In this document: one piece after another, positions 1 through 11,214 of the stretch
Numbering within the stretch: the stretch's first letter is position 1
How the letters are laid out: the number at the start of each line of letters is the position of its first letter
Assembly: GCA_023548195.1 (NCBI GenBank)
Contig: JAJHZJ010000268.1
Location: forward strand, 2,424,215-2,488,214
Reading direction: 5' to 3'
Length of the DNA: 64,000 bases
From: Bettongia penicillata ogilbyi
Taxonomy: Eukaryota > Chordata > Mammalia > Diprotodontia > Potoroidae
Position numbers and translations under genes: made by a program
The notes under the pieces: generated by a model
Database searches by the model: none
What the model saw: only the letters and a program-made list of their open reading frames with translations
What the model was told of the DNA's origin: nothing

Positions 1-195
1 TTCTCCTCCAGAGCCATCTGGATCCAGTGACCAGATATTCATCAGGATGCCTGAAGAGGACCCAGGATGAGGCAACTGGGGTTAAGTGACTTGCCCAAGG
101 TCATACAACTAGTGAGTGTCAAGTGTCTGGGATGAGATTTGAACTCAGGTCCTCCTGACTCATGCTCTGTCCAATGCACCACCTAGTTGCCCCTC
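1..195 (-). mobile_element. SINE-B, cut by the window edge
   Basis: This is a minus-strand marsupial tRNA/CORE-type SINE. Read on the minus strand, the head has the usual phrases (box-B-like 'gttcaaat' equivalent, then 'caagtcacttaacccca'). It then runs into a second-type tail resembling 12996-13207. The tail end lies beyond base 1. There is no gene here. Confidence 0.85.
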
Positions 196-214
196 ATAGT
201 AGAGCTATGGACTC

Positions 215-530
215 TGTAAAGACACTGACCTTCCATGCTCAGAAGGAAGCTTTACCTAAGGGCACTTAATGAGGATTTAATGAAGGGGAGAGGCGGGGGA
301 GAGAACCACTTGACTCCAACCAACAATTATGTCATCCCTTTGCCACATATGCTACCTAAGTTTGAGCCCATTCTCCCCAAAGATAAAAGACTTCTGTATG
401 TAAAAAGGAAAAGGTATCCCTAGTTTGGGAATAATGCTCTACACCAATTGTTCCCTTTGTACATCCTTAGTAAATTTCTAAGAGCTAATTAACTCTAGTT
501 GACTAATTTATGATCAAAAAGGTGTACCCT
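215..530. other. Unclassified, weakly LTR-like stretch
   Basis: This stretch is not simple sequence and lacks SINE or LINE hallmarks that I can name. The middle part, with 'gttccctttgtacatcc' followed by 'ctaattaactctagttgac', has the flavour of an old retroviral LTR. I see no paired copy or target duplication, so the class is a guess. A 62-codon open frame at 235-423 has no recognisable content. Confidence 0.25.
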
Positions 531-696
531 GCATATAGGTTTATAAATTCCACATTGTATTAAAAGTCTAGCCCATCTAGGGTTATCTCTAGAATCCTGA
601 GAGGAGAAATAATTGGTCATCCTGTGAGGATCCAGGGCCAGTGTAGTTGGAAGGGTATGCTCTGAAAAGGTGCTAGAGTTAAGGTTTTGCTTGTTG

Positions 697-806
697 TCTT
701 CCCTATGAGAATACAAGCTGCTTCTGAGTAGAGCTTATTTTATTCTTTGCATTTGTGTCCTCAGTGAGGGGTACATAGCAGGCAATAAACAATTGTTGAA
801 TGATTG
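697..806 (+). mobile_element. L2 LINE, 3' end
   Basis: This is a degenerate L2 3' terminus: an 'acaagctgcttctgag' block, then 'acatagcaggcaataaac' and a terminal 'ttgttgaatga'. Only about 110 bases remain. L2 copies lost their 5' parts by incomplete reverse transcription. Confidence 0.7.
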
Positions 807-825
807 TAAAAGAAGCTCCACTATG

Positions 826-1115
826 GAAGGCCTGACAAGTCAACCTCGACATCTTTGCTTAAAGATATATAATGCTACCACCCATGGTAGCGCATTCCAT
901 TTTGAATAGTTTTAACTGTTAGAAAGATTTTGTTTCTTTTGGTTTTCTAATTTCCCTCCCCCCCAAAAAACCCAAAACTTAAATGCATCTTTTTTGGAAC
1001 TCCTACCTATTTTTCCTAATCTTGCCTTCTGGAGGTAATTTCTTAGCTCTGAGCCTTGTTCTCATTCCTCAGTGCTAGTCCATAGATGATACATGTTCCT
1101 TTGACCTTTAGTCTA
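826..1115 (+). mobile_element. CR1/L3 LINE fragment
   Basis: The order of phrases matches the 3' region of mammalian CR1/L3: 'gcattccattttgaatag', 'aactgttagaaagattt', then 'ccttctggagg'. A C-run and A-run near 953-980 interrupt it. The copy is strongly diverged. Confidence 0.6.
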
Positions 1116-1379
1116 ACATCTCACAGTTAATTGATGACACAGACAGAGCTAAAACCCATATCTTTTAATTCCCTTCCCGATATTGTTTCCATCATATCAA
1201 TAGAACTTGTCACTGCTTTCCCTAAGCACTTATCAGAATTACCTGTAGGAGCCCATGGGATTTCTTCCATTACATTTGCCCAGGGCTTTCAAAGCCCCTT
1301 CAGATCTTTAGGGTGAAAAATGTTATAGATAGCATTACTAGTTCCATCTGTGTAATACTGCTCACATGTCAGATTACAT

Positions 1380-1510
1380 ATTTTTTTCACAGTTGCTAAT
1401 ATAGACTTCTGAGTGTGTTTATATCCATAATATATGTTTATATGTATGTATATATGCATACACATGTGCACATATATGTGTATATATAATACACACACTA
1501 TATAGACTTT
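1380..1510. repeat. AT- and CA-rich low-complexity DNA
   Basis: Alternating purine-pyrimidine tracts (TATG, CACA, TATATA) are mixed without one clean unit. A 122-codon minus-strand open frame (1289-1657) is produced by this tract and carries no domain. Confidence 0.7.
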
Positions 1511-1659
1511 TGTCATCCTAAAGATGTAAAAAAAAATATTTATCACAGCGAGATCTTCTGAAAAAAGCACAAAGTTAGTGAACATTTTAAAAAAATTTAA
1601 AAGAAAACATCCCCCCCGATGAATTTTGAGTAAGAACAACAAATCTTTACAATCCATAA

Positions 1660-2480
1660 AGAATCAATTTCTGAAATCCGAGGTGAGAGACTGAAGGAAC
1701 CCCCCCAGTACATTGCTCAGTTTTAGAGTAAACACAACACTTAAATTGAGTCAGGAGATTTAAATTTAAACTAGTGGAACTCAATTATTGAACTGATCAA
1801 ACAAGAAATATGTATGTGATCTATTATAATTTGCTTAATTACTAAAACAAGGATTTTTTTCTTTCAAAATGACTCCATTAGTTCAAAGAAGAAAATCAAT
1901 GTATATTCACTTAATATTAATTACACAACAAATGTAAAGTTGAGTTAGAGTTTAGCACAGCCCAATAGGTACTTTCCAACATCAGCAAATTGAAAATACA
2001 TTTAATTAAGTAGGGAATGATGGTATTAACTTTTCTTAGAGGAACTCAAATTTTCTGAATTCTGGATTTCAAAACTGTCTGAAACTTGTAGGAGTTTAAG
2101 TCTGGGCGTAGAAACAGAATATGTTTCTGTTTATTTAGGCTTCTAGAACTAAGTCTTAAAAGAATCCATAAATGGGGCTCATACAGTTTCCTGGACATCA
2201 AATCACTTTTGCAAAACAATATTTTAATGAGGTAAGGGCAAATGAACCAGAAACATGTGGGTTGAATTTTCTATAAAATACACACAAGTTTGCAAATACA
2301 CACAAGTTTGCAAATACTCCTGGGTTTTTATTAAGGCCTCTGCCCATGTTAAATAATGATATCCACGAGGTGAGTTTTCACTGTGGAAAACAATGTTGAT
2401 TTCATTTGTACTATTATCACTAAACCTTCTTAGGCTTCTGGTCCCATGGTATGGGTTGATGGGAGCTACTTTGAACAGGA
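1660..2480. other. Non-repeat stretch with an 18-base tandem copy
   Basis: No repeat family or gene is recognised. The part at 2100-2420 is high-complexity and AT-rich. An 18-base unit is present twice in exact tandem at 2280-2297 and 2298-2315. The block could be conserved non-coding DNA, but this rests only on the absence of repeat signatures. Confidence 0.3.
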
Positions 2481-2555
2481 GAATTAGGCTGCTTAGGGGG
2501 GGAAAAAGTATTTTTTTCTTTTATTTCCAAGACTGGCATAAAATAACCAGGTACT

Positions 2556-2712
2556 AAATTTGGAATCTTAGAACTTCAGAATTGCCTTACTTTACATGTA
2601 AAGCAAATATGGAAGAAAAAAGAGGAAAGTACTTGACCAAGGTTGAACAGAAAGCCAGGGCTAGCATTTGAAGCAGAAACTATATCTTTCTGCTATTCCT
2701 GCTAAGAGCTTC
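2556..2712 (-). mobile_element. MIR3-like SINE
   Basis: The sequence starts like the common 'aatcttagaacttcagaa' module. It follows the minus-strand MIR layout: a decayed 'gatgaggaaactgag' block, then 'tgaccaaggtt' and 'agccagggctagcattt'. Strongly diverged. Confidence 0.6.
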
Positions 2713-3021
2713 CAGCTCACAGGATGCCCTCTATATAATACAAAGTGTTGATTGATCAATTACCTGATGAATTTGTAGTTGGGAGCCTGAATTATCTGAA
2801 TACTGCCTATACATTGATCAAATCAACCAAGTAGTTACTATATCCCACCTCCCATTCTCCCACCCCTAGTTTATACTCTGTCATCTAAACCTCCAGCAGT
2901 TGGCTTATACCTACTACCCTATTAAAGGTATAATATGCATTATTTAGACTGGGGTTTGTACTGCTGTTTGTCACCATGTAATGATTTATGCCTGGCTTTC
3001 TCTGGCCCTAGTAACTCAAAC

Positions 3022-3330
3022 ATGGCAATTCAATTCAACAAACATGCATTGAATGCCTACTCTGTGCCAAGCAAGGTGCTAGAGATTCAAAGAGAAAGAC
3101 AAAATTATCTTGTTCCTATGGAATTTGCTTTGGAGGATAGGTTGGAAAACGGGCTGCAACAATACATAATAAATAAATATGAAACAATAGCAAGTAAAAT
3201 ATGAAGTGATGTTTTGGCAGAGGAAAAAGAGAGATCACAAAAAATTGCTAGGGGTTGGAGAATGAAGGGGGGAGGAGAGAGATCAGAAATGGCCTCATCT
3301 AGGAGAAGGCTCCTCAGAAGGAGATCACCA
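3022..3330 (-). mobile_element. L2 LINE, minus strand
   Basis: The start 'ttcaacaaacatgcattgaa' is followed by 'cctactctgtgccaagcaa', the reverse complement of the L2 3' terminus. The following 250 bases track the upstream L2 region, ending in A/G-rich DNA. An 89-codon frame at 2935-3204 is a chance frame through this LINE. Confidence 0.8.
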
Positions 3331-3561
3331 GAGCCAGAGGTGCGGGGGTGAGCAGGATTCTAGGTTATGATGTGTAAAAAGTGTTAGTTTCATTTCATTC
3401 TTTTCACCACAAGGCCACAGATTAATTCAGTGGCAGAAGCTGAGTTAATACTAAAACACCAGTCTTGATGCTTGGTAAATCTTGACTAAAATATCTTACA
3501 CAAGTAATTTATATGCTCCCGACCTCAATTTCCTCATGTAGAAGATAAATATATTAAATAA

Positions 3562-3892
3562 AATTATAGGATCATAGCTTCAGAAGTGACCAAGGAGGGA
3601 ATCTAATCCCAAAACTCCTCATTTTACAGGAAAAAAAGGAAGAAAATGAGCATCTGTTAAGTGTCTGCTATGTGTCAGGTACTGTGTTAAACACTTTACA
3701 GATGGTAAAAGATCCTCATGATGATTTGATCCTCATAATAACCCTGACACATCAGCTATATTGCTATCCTAATCTTGCCATTAAGAAGACAGGCAAGTAC
3801 CTTGTCTAAGTCAAATAGCTAGAAAATGTCTGAGGTCCAATTTGAACTCAGATCTTTTTGACTCTAGGCCATGTTCTATTGTGCCACAAAGT
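3562..3892 (-). mobile_element. MIR3-like fragment followed by MIR SINE
   Basis: Bases 3562-3630 hold the head of a MIR3-like SINE ('ggatcatagcttcagaa'). Bases 3640-3892 hold a near-complete minus-strand MIR: 'gtgtctgctatgtgtcagg', 'acactttacagatgg', 'gatcctcataataaccctg', and an end at 'tctattgtgcca'. Confidence 0.8.
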
Positions 3893-3910
3893 TCTGTCTC
3901 TACAGGGAAG

Positions 3911-4184
3911 GGAATTACTATTTACATGCATACAATACATACACTATGTATTAGGCACTGTGCTAAACTCTTTTACAAATACTATATCATTTAATCCTCA
4001 TAGCAGCCCTGGCAAGCAGGTGCTATATTATTATCTCCATTTTATAGATGAGGAAACTGAGGCAAACAGAAATTAAGTGACTTGTCCAGGGTCACGTAGC
4101 TAGTAAGTGTCTGAAGTCAGAGCTGATCTGGGGACTTCTTGACTCAAGGCCTAGCATTCTATCCACTGTGCCACCAGTTTCCAT
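3911..4184 (-). mobile_element. MIR SINE, minus strand
   Basis: A well-preserved copy: 'tattaggcactgtgctaaa', 'aatcctcatagcagccc', 'gatgaggaaactgaggca', 'ggtcacgtagctagtaag', and a terminal 'tctatccactgtgcca'. A short second MIR-like scrap follows at 4186-4230. Confidence 0.9.
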
Positions 4185-4497
4185 TACAGATGAGGAAACT
4201 GATATCTGCGTGACTTGTCCAAAATAACACAAGGGATTTTGAGGGAAATACTCTTAAACCTTAAAGTGCTATAGAGATATGATACCATCTGTGATCTATC
4301 TCATCATTGTGGGCACTAGGTTGCTATGATTGTTGCAGACGTCATTGTTTTTATCTTTATATTCAGAGAGAAAACAATAAAAAGACAAGTCACTATCCTA
4401 CTTTTTGCTCTTTTATATTTGATATTCTATGGAAACTGCACAAGTAAATAAAATGACTGGTGTTTTGTTTTGTACTTGAATAAAAGTATGAGGATGT

Positions 4498-4712
4498 AGG
4501 GCAGCTGGGTGGTGTAATGGATGGAGCACAGGGCCTGGAGTCAGGAAGATTCATCTTCTGGAGTTTAAATCTTGTCTCAGACACTTAGTAGCTGTGTGAC
4601 CCTGAGCAAGTCAGTTAACACTGTTTGCCTCAGGGTTCCATCTGTAAAATGAGCTAGAGAAGAAAATGACAAACTACTCCAGTACCTTTCCCAAGAAAAT
4701 CCAAAAATTCTC
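4498..4712 (+). mobile_element. SINE-A (CORE-SINE with BovB/RTE-like tail)
   Basis: The tRNA-derived head 'ggcagctgggtggtgtaatg' is followed by the CORE region ('agctgtgtgaccctgagcaa') and a 3' part 'aaaatgagctagagaagaa'. The last 40 bases of the family's RTE-like tail are missing. The internal promoter boxes belong to the SINE and do not indicate a tRNA gene. Confidence 0.9.
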
Positions 4713-4739
4713 TTCTATTCCATATGGTTCTCAACACTG

Positions 4740-6990
4740 TCAGGTCTCTATGTTTTGACAGCTTTTTTTCCCATGTAACTTGGAGATGATGCTGCTTTCA
4801 AGTTTTTATAGATATGTTTTATGCTGGATGATTGTGCTCAACAATTTTTGGGTGTGGTAGTTGGTATAGTTCTATTACAATTATTGCCTGAGGTCTATGG
4901 AATATTTTGAGGACTATGAGTGGAGTATAGTGATTTGTTCATGTGATATGGAGAGCTTCTGATATTTAATTCTATCTAGATATTTAGTAAGAGATATCTT
5001 TTTTGATAACCAATAATAATGTGTTGCATTTTTTCCAATCCTTTCATATAATTTACATTGATTACTAAAATCATACTTCTTAAGAATAATCCTTCTTTAA
5101 TTTCCAGTGGTAATGACTTAGTCCAGCAATGCCTTCATTTTTTCCATTGCCTTCACGTTCTCCCACAAACAAATCTTTGTGATTCAGCAATCTGTCAGCG
5201 CATTATTGACAGAGTTCTGTAGACTATATGCCTTGGAAAGCCTTTTGATTTTAGTCTTCTATTTTAATTATTTCATAGGCTCCATCCGGAAATAAATTGT
5301 TTTTGGTCATGGGCTTAACAGGTTGTATCCCTATTAAAAGGTACACAGTTCCCATGTTGTGTACCTGTTAACAGCCTTGAAAATTGTTCAGTGATGTTTA
5401 CTTTTTCCAAAACTATTTTCATAGGTTTTGGACCTATATATCATGTACTCTAAACAGTCTTGTCAATCTTCTTCCTTTTTTTAAGAGTGAGAAAGTATTA
5501 ATATCTCTGTATCTGCCTTGTGATGAAGGGCTTCATTTTTTGTTAATATTTTAGGGGATTTTGTGAGACAAGTTTTCAAATCTGTTACAGTACATTTTAT
5601 AGTTCCATTTGGATACGTTAAGATTAGTATTATATAGGTGTTAATGGCTTAAAATTTGTTCTTCCCACTCATTTTTTATTTCAGGATCCCAGTAAATATC
5701 TTAACATAAACCTCTGCCCTTTCTTTCACAACGTTAAGACTGATATATCTTACCTGGGGAATACAAAGTTACCTCTATCATTTTCATCCATTGGTTCAAT
5801 GAGACCTTAGCATTCAAGCTCAGAGTCTTAAGTCTCTACCTTTCTTTGGCATGTGCTTAGAATTTTCACTTAAGTCTAAATGATATTGAGATGCCATTTG
5901 ATGAAGATTCTGTGAGATGATGGTTTTTAATATGTTGTTCATATGTTAGAACCACACAACTTGACGCCATCTGTGTAAACCAAGAGATTAATAAACTATT
6001 TTGGTTCAATTCTCTTTCTAATTTGAAAACTGTGCTTAATTCTTTTTAGTAGAAAATAACAATGGTTTTAAGAGTAGATAGAACCAAAATGAGCTTAAAA
6101 TATCTCCCTGAAAATGCCATGCTTTTTTCGATTGTTCTTGACATTTTGTTGGCTTATGTATTTTACCTGAGTATAGTTTCCCATGTGAATGTCAGATATT
6201 CTAGCATCTCATTATTCTTTGGTCTGTTTTACATATTTGCAGTATACAGAATCATAGATTTAAGGATGAAGACAATCATGAATAAGCCATGAATGCTGAA
6301 TTGAGTCAAAGGTTTGTAATATTCGGCTAAGGCAACATAAATGCTACAATGTTAAAGTGCTTGTTCAACAATTACCAACAAATACATTGCTCTTTATGCC
6401 TCCAGGATTGCTTTGAGGTGACATTTTTATCCTCAGTAGTATACTGTTTTCTTCTAAATGTTTATTGGGTTTTACTTGTTTTTAGTGATACAAGCTGAGA
6501 ATGCTTCATATGTGCTTTGATCATATATGACCAATAATGCTTTGACCATAAATTGGAATTTGCCTATATTTGATGGTGTCATTGGAATTGTCATCATTTG
6601 TTAATAGGTTAAGTTATGCCTTCTCTTAAGAAAGGTGGAATCAGGTTTGCATTGGAGAAGAATTTAAAAAAAAGGCTTTGCTGATAATTCACATGCCCTT
6701 GTATGGTATTTGAAATAAGAATTGTGGACCTTATCCAGCCCTGTAATTTTCTAGCTTTGTAGAGAAGTAAGTATTTTAGTTGTCTCCTTTTACATAACTG
6801 TTCTGTGTTCTGCCATTTTTTAATGTTAGGGTGAACAAAACTTCTGTTTCTTGTATGATCCAATTTCTACTTTCATTGAATTGAGCTTCTTCCTGTCATA
6901 TAAATGACCAGAAATTTTCATATCATCCTTCAGGAGTTCTTTTCACCTTTGATTTCTTCATATCTCAAATCCCTGTTATAAAATTTATGA
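4740..6990 (-). pseudogene. Decayed R4/Dong-type LINE with reverse transcriptase motifs
   Basis: Read on the minus strand, three reverse transcriptase blocks lie in the correct order and spacing. LQTFDSIQHSWLIHDC at about 6270-6316 matches the KAFDSIPHxWLI box. HFQGDILSSFWFYLLLKPL at about 6062-6120 matches the GIFQGDSLSP(L/F) box. NLLVYTDGVKLCGSN at about 5945-5990 matches the HLLYMDD catalytic box. The catalytic box reads YTDG, so one metal-binding Asp is lost. Many stops and frame changes separate the blocks, so no enzyme can be made. The boxes resemble R4/Dong LINEs more than L1, L2, RTE or CR1. Sequence up to 6990 (Lys/Arg/Gln-rich, upstream of the polymerase) and down to 4740 is assigned by continuity. 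I do not see the 3' end, because SINE-A at 4498-4712 lies next to it. Confidence 0.7.
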
Positions 6991-7164
6991 CAGATGTTGA
7001 ATCATTTTATTCTTTGAAATATTTTGGTCCCTTGCATTACTTCCTATTTTAGATACTTGCTTTTAATTACTGATTAAAGAAATCTAGAATTTTGCTTTCC
7101 TGCTGTTGATTATTTCCAGTTTTTTCCACATAAAGTTTGTTTGTATGTAGTTGTTTGCATGTTC

Positions 7165-7290
7165 TCTCCCCCATTAGACTATGAATTCCTTGGTTATAGA
7201 GATAGTCTTTCACTTTTTGAAATATCTCTGGTGCTAATCACAGTGCCTGGCACATTAAATAATGTGTTAAATATTAATAATTATTAATAA
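7165..7290 (+). mobile_element. L2 LINE, 3' end
   Basis: The phrases 'agactatgaattccttgg' and 'cacagtgcctggcacatta' are the L2 terminal region. An AT-rich (TAAT) tail follows. Confidence 0.75.
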
Positions 7291-7419
7291 TGAATGCCTA
7301 GTGTTTGATGATAGGCTGATTGGATTATGTTTTGCTTTTGATATTCTTCCTCTATAGTGGTTAGCATCATCTGCACTGAAGCATCTCTAGGAGAGGAGGC
7401 ATTGAAATTTCTGATCAAC

Positions 7420-7620
7420 CAATGAAAATCAGTAGACATTTATTAAAGACCTTCTCAGTGCTAAATGCCTTCTGTGCTAAGCCCTAGGGACACAGATCTC
7501 TTGCTCTTAAAGGGGCTTGCAATCCAACTGGGAAAGACTACATAGAAAAGGAAGCTGCAAAGTATAGAAGGAGAAGAAGAAGAAAAGAAGGTACCCAGTG
7601 ACTGAGGAGTTAGTTGAAAG
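7420..7620 (-). mobile_element. L2 LINE, minus strand
   Basis: 'cagtagacatttattaaag' starts the reversed 3' terminus. 'tgtgctaagccctagggac' and 'aaaggggcttgcaatccaa' follow as expected for L2. Confidence 0.8.
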
Positions 7621-7639
7621 GAGCCCAAGCCTCTTCTTT

Positions 7640-8335
7640 AAGTGGCTGTTGTTGTGTTTCCAATCAGCAGGTCAGAGGATACAGATGAGATATGAGTACC
7701 AAGGCTGATTCAATCTCACAGGATGATGAGGTTTCTGAGGGTATGATGGAGTCCAGTCTAAAGCAGTCTAACCAAGTGGGAAATAAAGTTTTAATGTATT
7801 TTGCCTTCTTATGACTCTACAGCATGAAAGAGCACCATTCTTTCTACTCTCCTGTGAGTCATATCGATCATCATGATGGCTTCAAGTCAGGCCAAGTTGT
7901 AACTCGATGCCACCAGTTTTATCACACTGACCTAGGGGATAGTCCAATCAGTGATATCACTAGGGTCCAATTGGCTTTACCTTTCAGCATTCCTTCCAGG
8001 CCTCCACAGCTGCTATTTTGGTCTCAGAGCATAAGAAGTCCCTACTCTACCTCAAGTTGACTTACACCCCTGTATTTTGCTCTTACCACCCTCTGCTCCC
8101 ACCACACAACAAGGATTAAATTTTGAGGTGGTTATTGAGATTATTTTCATTGCTGTTATGGCTATTATTATTTCCTTATACTAGATGCTGTGATAATGTA
8201 TCTTCCTGGAGTTCTTGATAATATATAAAATTTCTTTGCTATTTCTAATGAAGCAAATTTGTCAGAATAACTTGACTAACTCAAAGCTTTAAAAAATGTT
8301 AAGGACTGAGACATAAATGGAGATAAAGATATGTT
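7640..8335. other. No gene or named repeat seen
   Basis: About 700 bases of mixed-complexity DNA. A 78-codon plus frame at 7824-8060 has no domain and no splice context that I would defend. Confidence 0.4.
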
Positions 8336-8340
8336 CATGT

Positions 8341-8347
8341 GGTGTGT

Positions 8348-8381
<34 letters not shown>

Positions 8382-8480
8382 CAGAGAAAGAGAGACAGAG
8401 ATAGAGGCAGAGACACAAACAGAGAGATAGAAAGACAGAGACAGAGAGATAGCGAGACAGAGATAGAAAGACAGAGAGTT
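8341..8480 (+). repeat. Compound (TG)n / (GAGACA)n microsatellite
   Basis: A TG run at 8341-8380 passes directly into an imperfect GAGACA/GAGATA hexamer array to about 8478. It is a typical slippage-prone compound microsatellite. Confidence 0.95.
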
Positions 8481-8539
8481 AATAGAATTGAATAAAATTA
8501 TTCTTGGGACATTTTTGTGGATTGTAAAAAGTCCTCCTG

Positions 8540-9250
8540 GATTTGGACTCTCAATATAGAAGCCTACCCTTTCTCTTTAGATATCCCTTATCTGCTCCTC
8601 TAATTTCTGTCTCAAACACAGACTATATTCACTTGCTGAGCTGGGCTGTGCCAGAGTCAATATCATGCAGACACAGGCCAAGAGTGAAGGAAATGCCAAA
8701 TTTAACAATAACCAATAAAAGCAAGTCGTTGGAGATGGACAAACAGACGATAAAGTGAATGACTCCTAATGTTTCCCCTTCTTCCTCTGTTACTTTCCAA
8801 TTGGTTAATCTGCCTTATTTTTATGAGCCACAGCCTCTGCTCACACGGAATGAGACCCGTGTGCACCAGTGTGGTGTTTTAATGGTTAAAATAATTAAAA
8901 GGAAACATAGCTCCATTATCCTGACAAGCTTCTCAAAGGTGAACAGAGTTGAGTGCTGTTATGTAATTATCATCATAAGGAAACCAGACATAGGAAATTG
9001 TAAATCGTTCCCTAAGAAATGTCGCTGTTGTTTTTCCAGTGTATTTTTCTAGGATCATATTACTTCCATACCTACATGGCTCAGGGGACCTTTGAAAAAT
9101 GAAATTTGAGTATTCTATTGATAAAAAGATAACATTTAAAGGATTTTTGAAAAAGAAATGTCTGATCCCCCAGAGTGCCTTCAGCAATCTTGTAAAAAAT
9201 ATATCTGCTGAATTATTACTTTAGTTTAATATTATTTCAGAAAGTACCTC
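8540..9250. promoter_or_regulatory. Candidate conserved non-coding block
   Basis: The stretch has no repeat signature. It holds TAATTA-type and octamer-like words ('aaaataattaaaaggaaac', 'gtgctgttatgtaattatc') and keeps CpGs ('aagtcgttgg', 'atcgttccc', 'tgtcgctg') in otherwise CpG-poor DNA. Overlapping open frames on both strands (8759-9052 plus, 8933-9187 minus) do not look coding. The regulatory call is inference and needs alignment to other mammals. Confidence 0.35.
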
Positions 9251-9479
9251 CCACCATCATTGAAGAATACCAGTCAATTAGCCATTCAGATATTACAAGT
9301 ATTCTCATTATCCTTCAAATATTTGCTAGATCTCTAACTTGCAACAACTCCTGTGTATGTGAAATGAATAAACTTGTTTAATTGATAAATTGCTTGATTG
9401 CTAGGCAAATCTAGACCTGAGTTCTAATCTTGGCTTTGCCATTTTTAAGATCGGAAAACTTGGTTCCCACCTCAAAAGA

Positions 9480-9895
9480 ATGAAGGATGTCAACTCAATT
9501 CTATTCAAAAACTATTTATTAGGGTCTTCTATATATAAAGTATTGAGCTTTATTTAGTATGAATCTGTGCTTTACTTCATGTAGAGAACTTCTAATGAGG
9601 AAACTCTTTCCACCAATGCAGGTTGGTGACTCTTCTGAAGCTTACCTCAGTGAGTTGTCTTGAGCACTAAGAGGTCTATGGGGCTTGCAAAAGGTCATAC
9701 AGACAGTATTTGTGAAATATGAGATTTGAACTCCAGTCTTCCTGAATTCAAGATAAGAAGTCCGTTCACTGTGCAATGTCGTCTCTCCTCAGAACTGTGG
9801 GTATAAAGACCAAAACAAGACTTTCTGCCCTCAGTTAAACTTATATTCAATTTACCCCAAAGCACATGTATGCTGATAAATAAATACCAAGTTGG
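9480..9895 (-). mobile_element. L2 and MIR fragments, minus strand
   Basis: Bases 9500-9560 are a reversed L2 terminus ('aaaactatttattagggtc'). Bases 9640-9790 are a MIR 3' half ('gagatttgaactccagtct', then 'tccgttcactgtgcaatg'). Bases 9790-9895 read like more reversed L2, so a MIR appears to sit inside an L2. Confidence 0.6.
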
Positions 9896-9899
9896 TTTT

Positions 9900-10480
9900 T
9901 TTTATTATTTTCTTTTTAATTTATGGAATAAACCAAGCATTTCTATAGCATAGTGTAGTTGAAAAAAGATTACTGTACATGAAACTTCAAATATATTATG
10001 TACAACTTGCTGTTCTTTTAAAATATATAATAAAGTTATGTAATTTTTTTCTTTTCTTTTTCTCTTTTTCTCCCCTCCCTTCACCCTAGAGATGGATACC
10101 ATTAGACACAAATAGGTATATATGTAAAATTATTCTGTACATACATATTTATCAGTTCTTTCTCTGGATGCAGACAGCATCTTTTTTCATATGTCCTTTA
10201 TAGTTAATCTGGGTATTTATAATAGTCAAAATGACTTATTTGCTCAGTTATTCTTAAAACAATATTGCTGTTACTGTATATAATATTCTTTTGATTGTGT
10301 TCATTTCACTTCATTATTTGTGCAAGTCTATCTATGGTTCTCTAACATCACTGAGCTCATCATTTCTTCTAGCACAGTAGTATTCCATTACAACAATATA
10401 TCACCACTTGTTCAGGTATCCCTGCAATTTCCAGTTCTTTGCCACCACAAAGAGAACTGCTATGAACATTATGAAGCAGT
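9900..10480 (-). mobile_element. L1 LINE 3' end, minus strand
   Basis: The order of phrases matches the reversed marsupial L1 end also present at 55345-56060: a T/C-rich tract with 'ctttttctcccctccc', 'ctctggatgcagacagca', 'caatattgctgttactgta', and 'tattccattacaacaatat' then 'ttgttcaggtatccctgca'. The 68-codon minus frame at 9905-10111 is part of it. Confidence 0.8.
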
Positions 10481-10489
10481 TTCAAGAAA

Positions 10490-10930
10490 GAGAGAGTGAC
10501 ATAGAAGGAAAGGCTTCATGGAGATGATCCACCCAAGCTGTTCCTTGCAGGAAGCTAGGAATTCTATAAGGCAGAAGATTAAAAGCAAGTGTATACCAGG
10601 GCTGGAGTTCTACTGATGCTAAGGAGGGGGGGTTTTCACTACACCATTCTCTTCCACCTCTATCATTCTATGCTCTACAGTCAAAGATCCTTTTCAGCAC
10701 TGACATTCTCTTTTTCGTCTCCAGGTCTCTTTCAGCTCTAACATAACATTCCAAGTTCTCTATTAAATAGGTTTTTATGATAAGTGAAAACTACAATTTT
10801 ATAGAAAAGTATCTTTCAAACCATAGAATGTGGCCACCTAAAGTATCTGAGAGATTTGAATAGGCAGGGTTTGGGGAACATTCCATGAGTAAGGAATGGC
10901 ATGAATAAGACATTGAGTCAGAAATCTAAT
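10490..10930 (-). mobile_element. L2-like LINE body, minus strand
   Basis: G/A-rich phrases such as 'ggaaggcttcatggagatga' and 'ggaacattccatgagtaagg' fit the reversed L2 region upstream of its 3' end. The match is patchy around 10620-10800. Confidence 0.45.
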
Positions 10931-10934
10931 GAGA

Positions 10935-11145
10935 CTGAGTTTCTTTAAGAAAGAGCCAGTGCCTTCTTATGTAAAATGAGGAACTTGCATTGGTTTATGT
11001 GTAAGGATCACTTTAGCTCTAGCATTGTATGAGTCCATGAATTGCATGGCCTTAGGCAACTCATTTCTCTAAGTATGAGTTTCATCCAAAAAAAGAGGGG
11101 GTTGTACCAGACAACTTTGATTCCTTCAAACTCTTCTTTTCTGTG
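10935..11145 (+). mobile_element. Two MIR3-like 3' halves in tandem
   Basis: Bases 10935-11030 and 11030-11145 each run through a degenerate 'gtaaaatgagg...ttgcat', then a 'ctttagctctagcat' style ending. These are two plus-strand copies, the first with a more complete 3' end. A 63-codon minus frame lies across them. Confidence 0.5.
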
Positions 11146-11214
11146 ATTGTGGAATACACAGCTATTCCCAGGGAGAGTGCCTGGGATACAAGTTTGCATA
11201 TGCTAAAATTGACA

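Noticed and set aside
1289..1657. 122-codon minus-strand open frame
   Set aside because: Its core is an alternating TATG/CACA tract giving His/Tyr/Ile/Met repeats. No domain.
4498..4590. tRNA-like head with internal promoter boxes (also at 12896, 35022 and others)
   Set aside because: These are SINE heads. They lack a foldable cloverleaf with an anticodon arm and continue into SINE cores and tails.
6062..6292. 76-codon plus-strand hydrophobic frame that looks like a membrane protein
   Set aside because: It is the antisense of the R4/Dong polymerase boxes on the minus strand.
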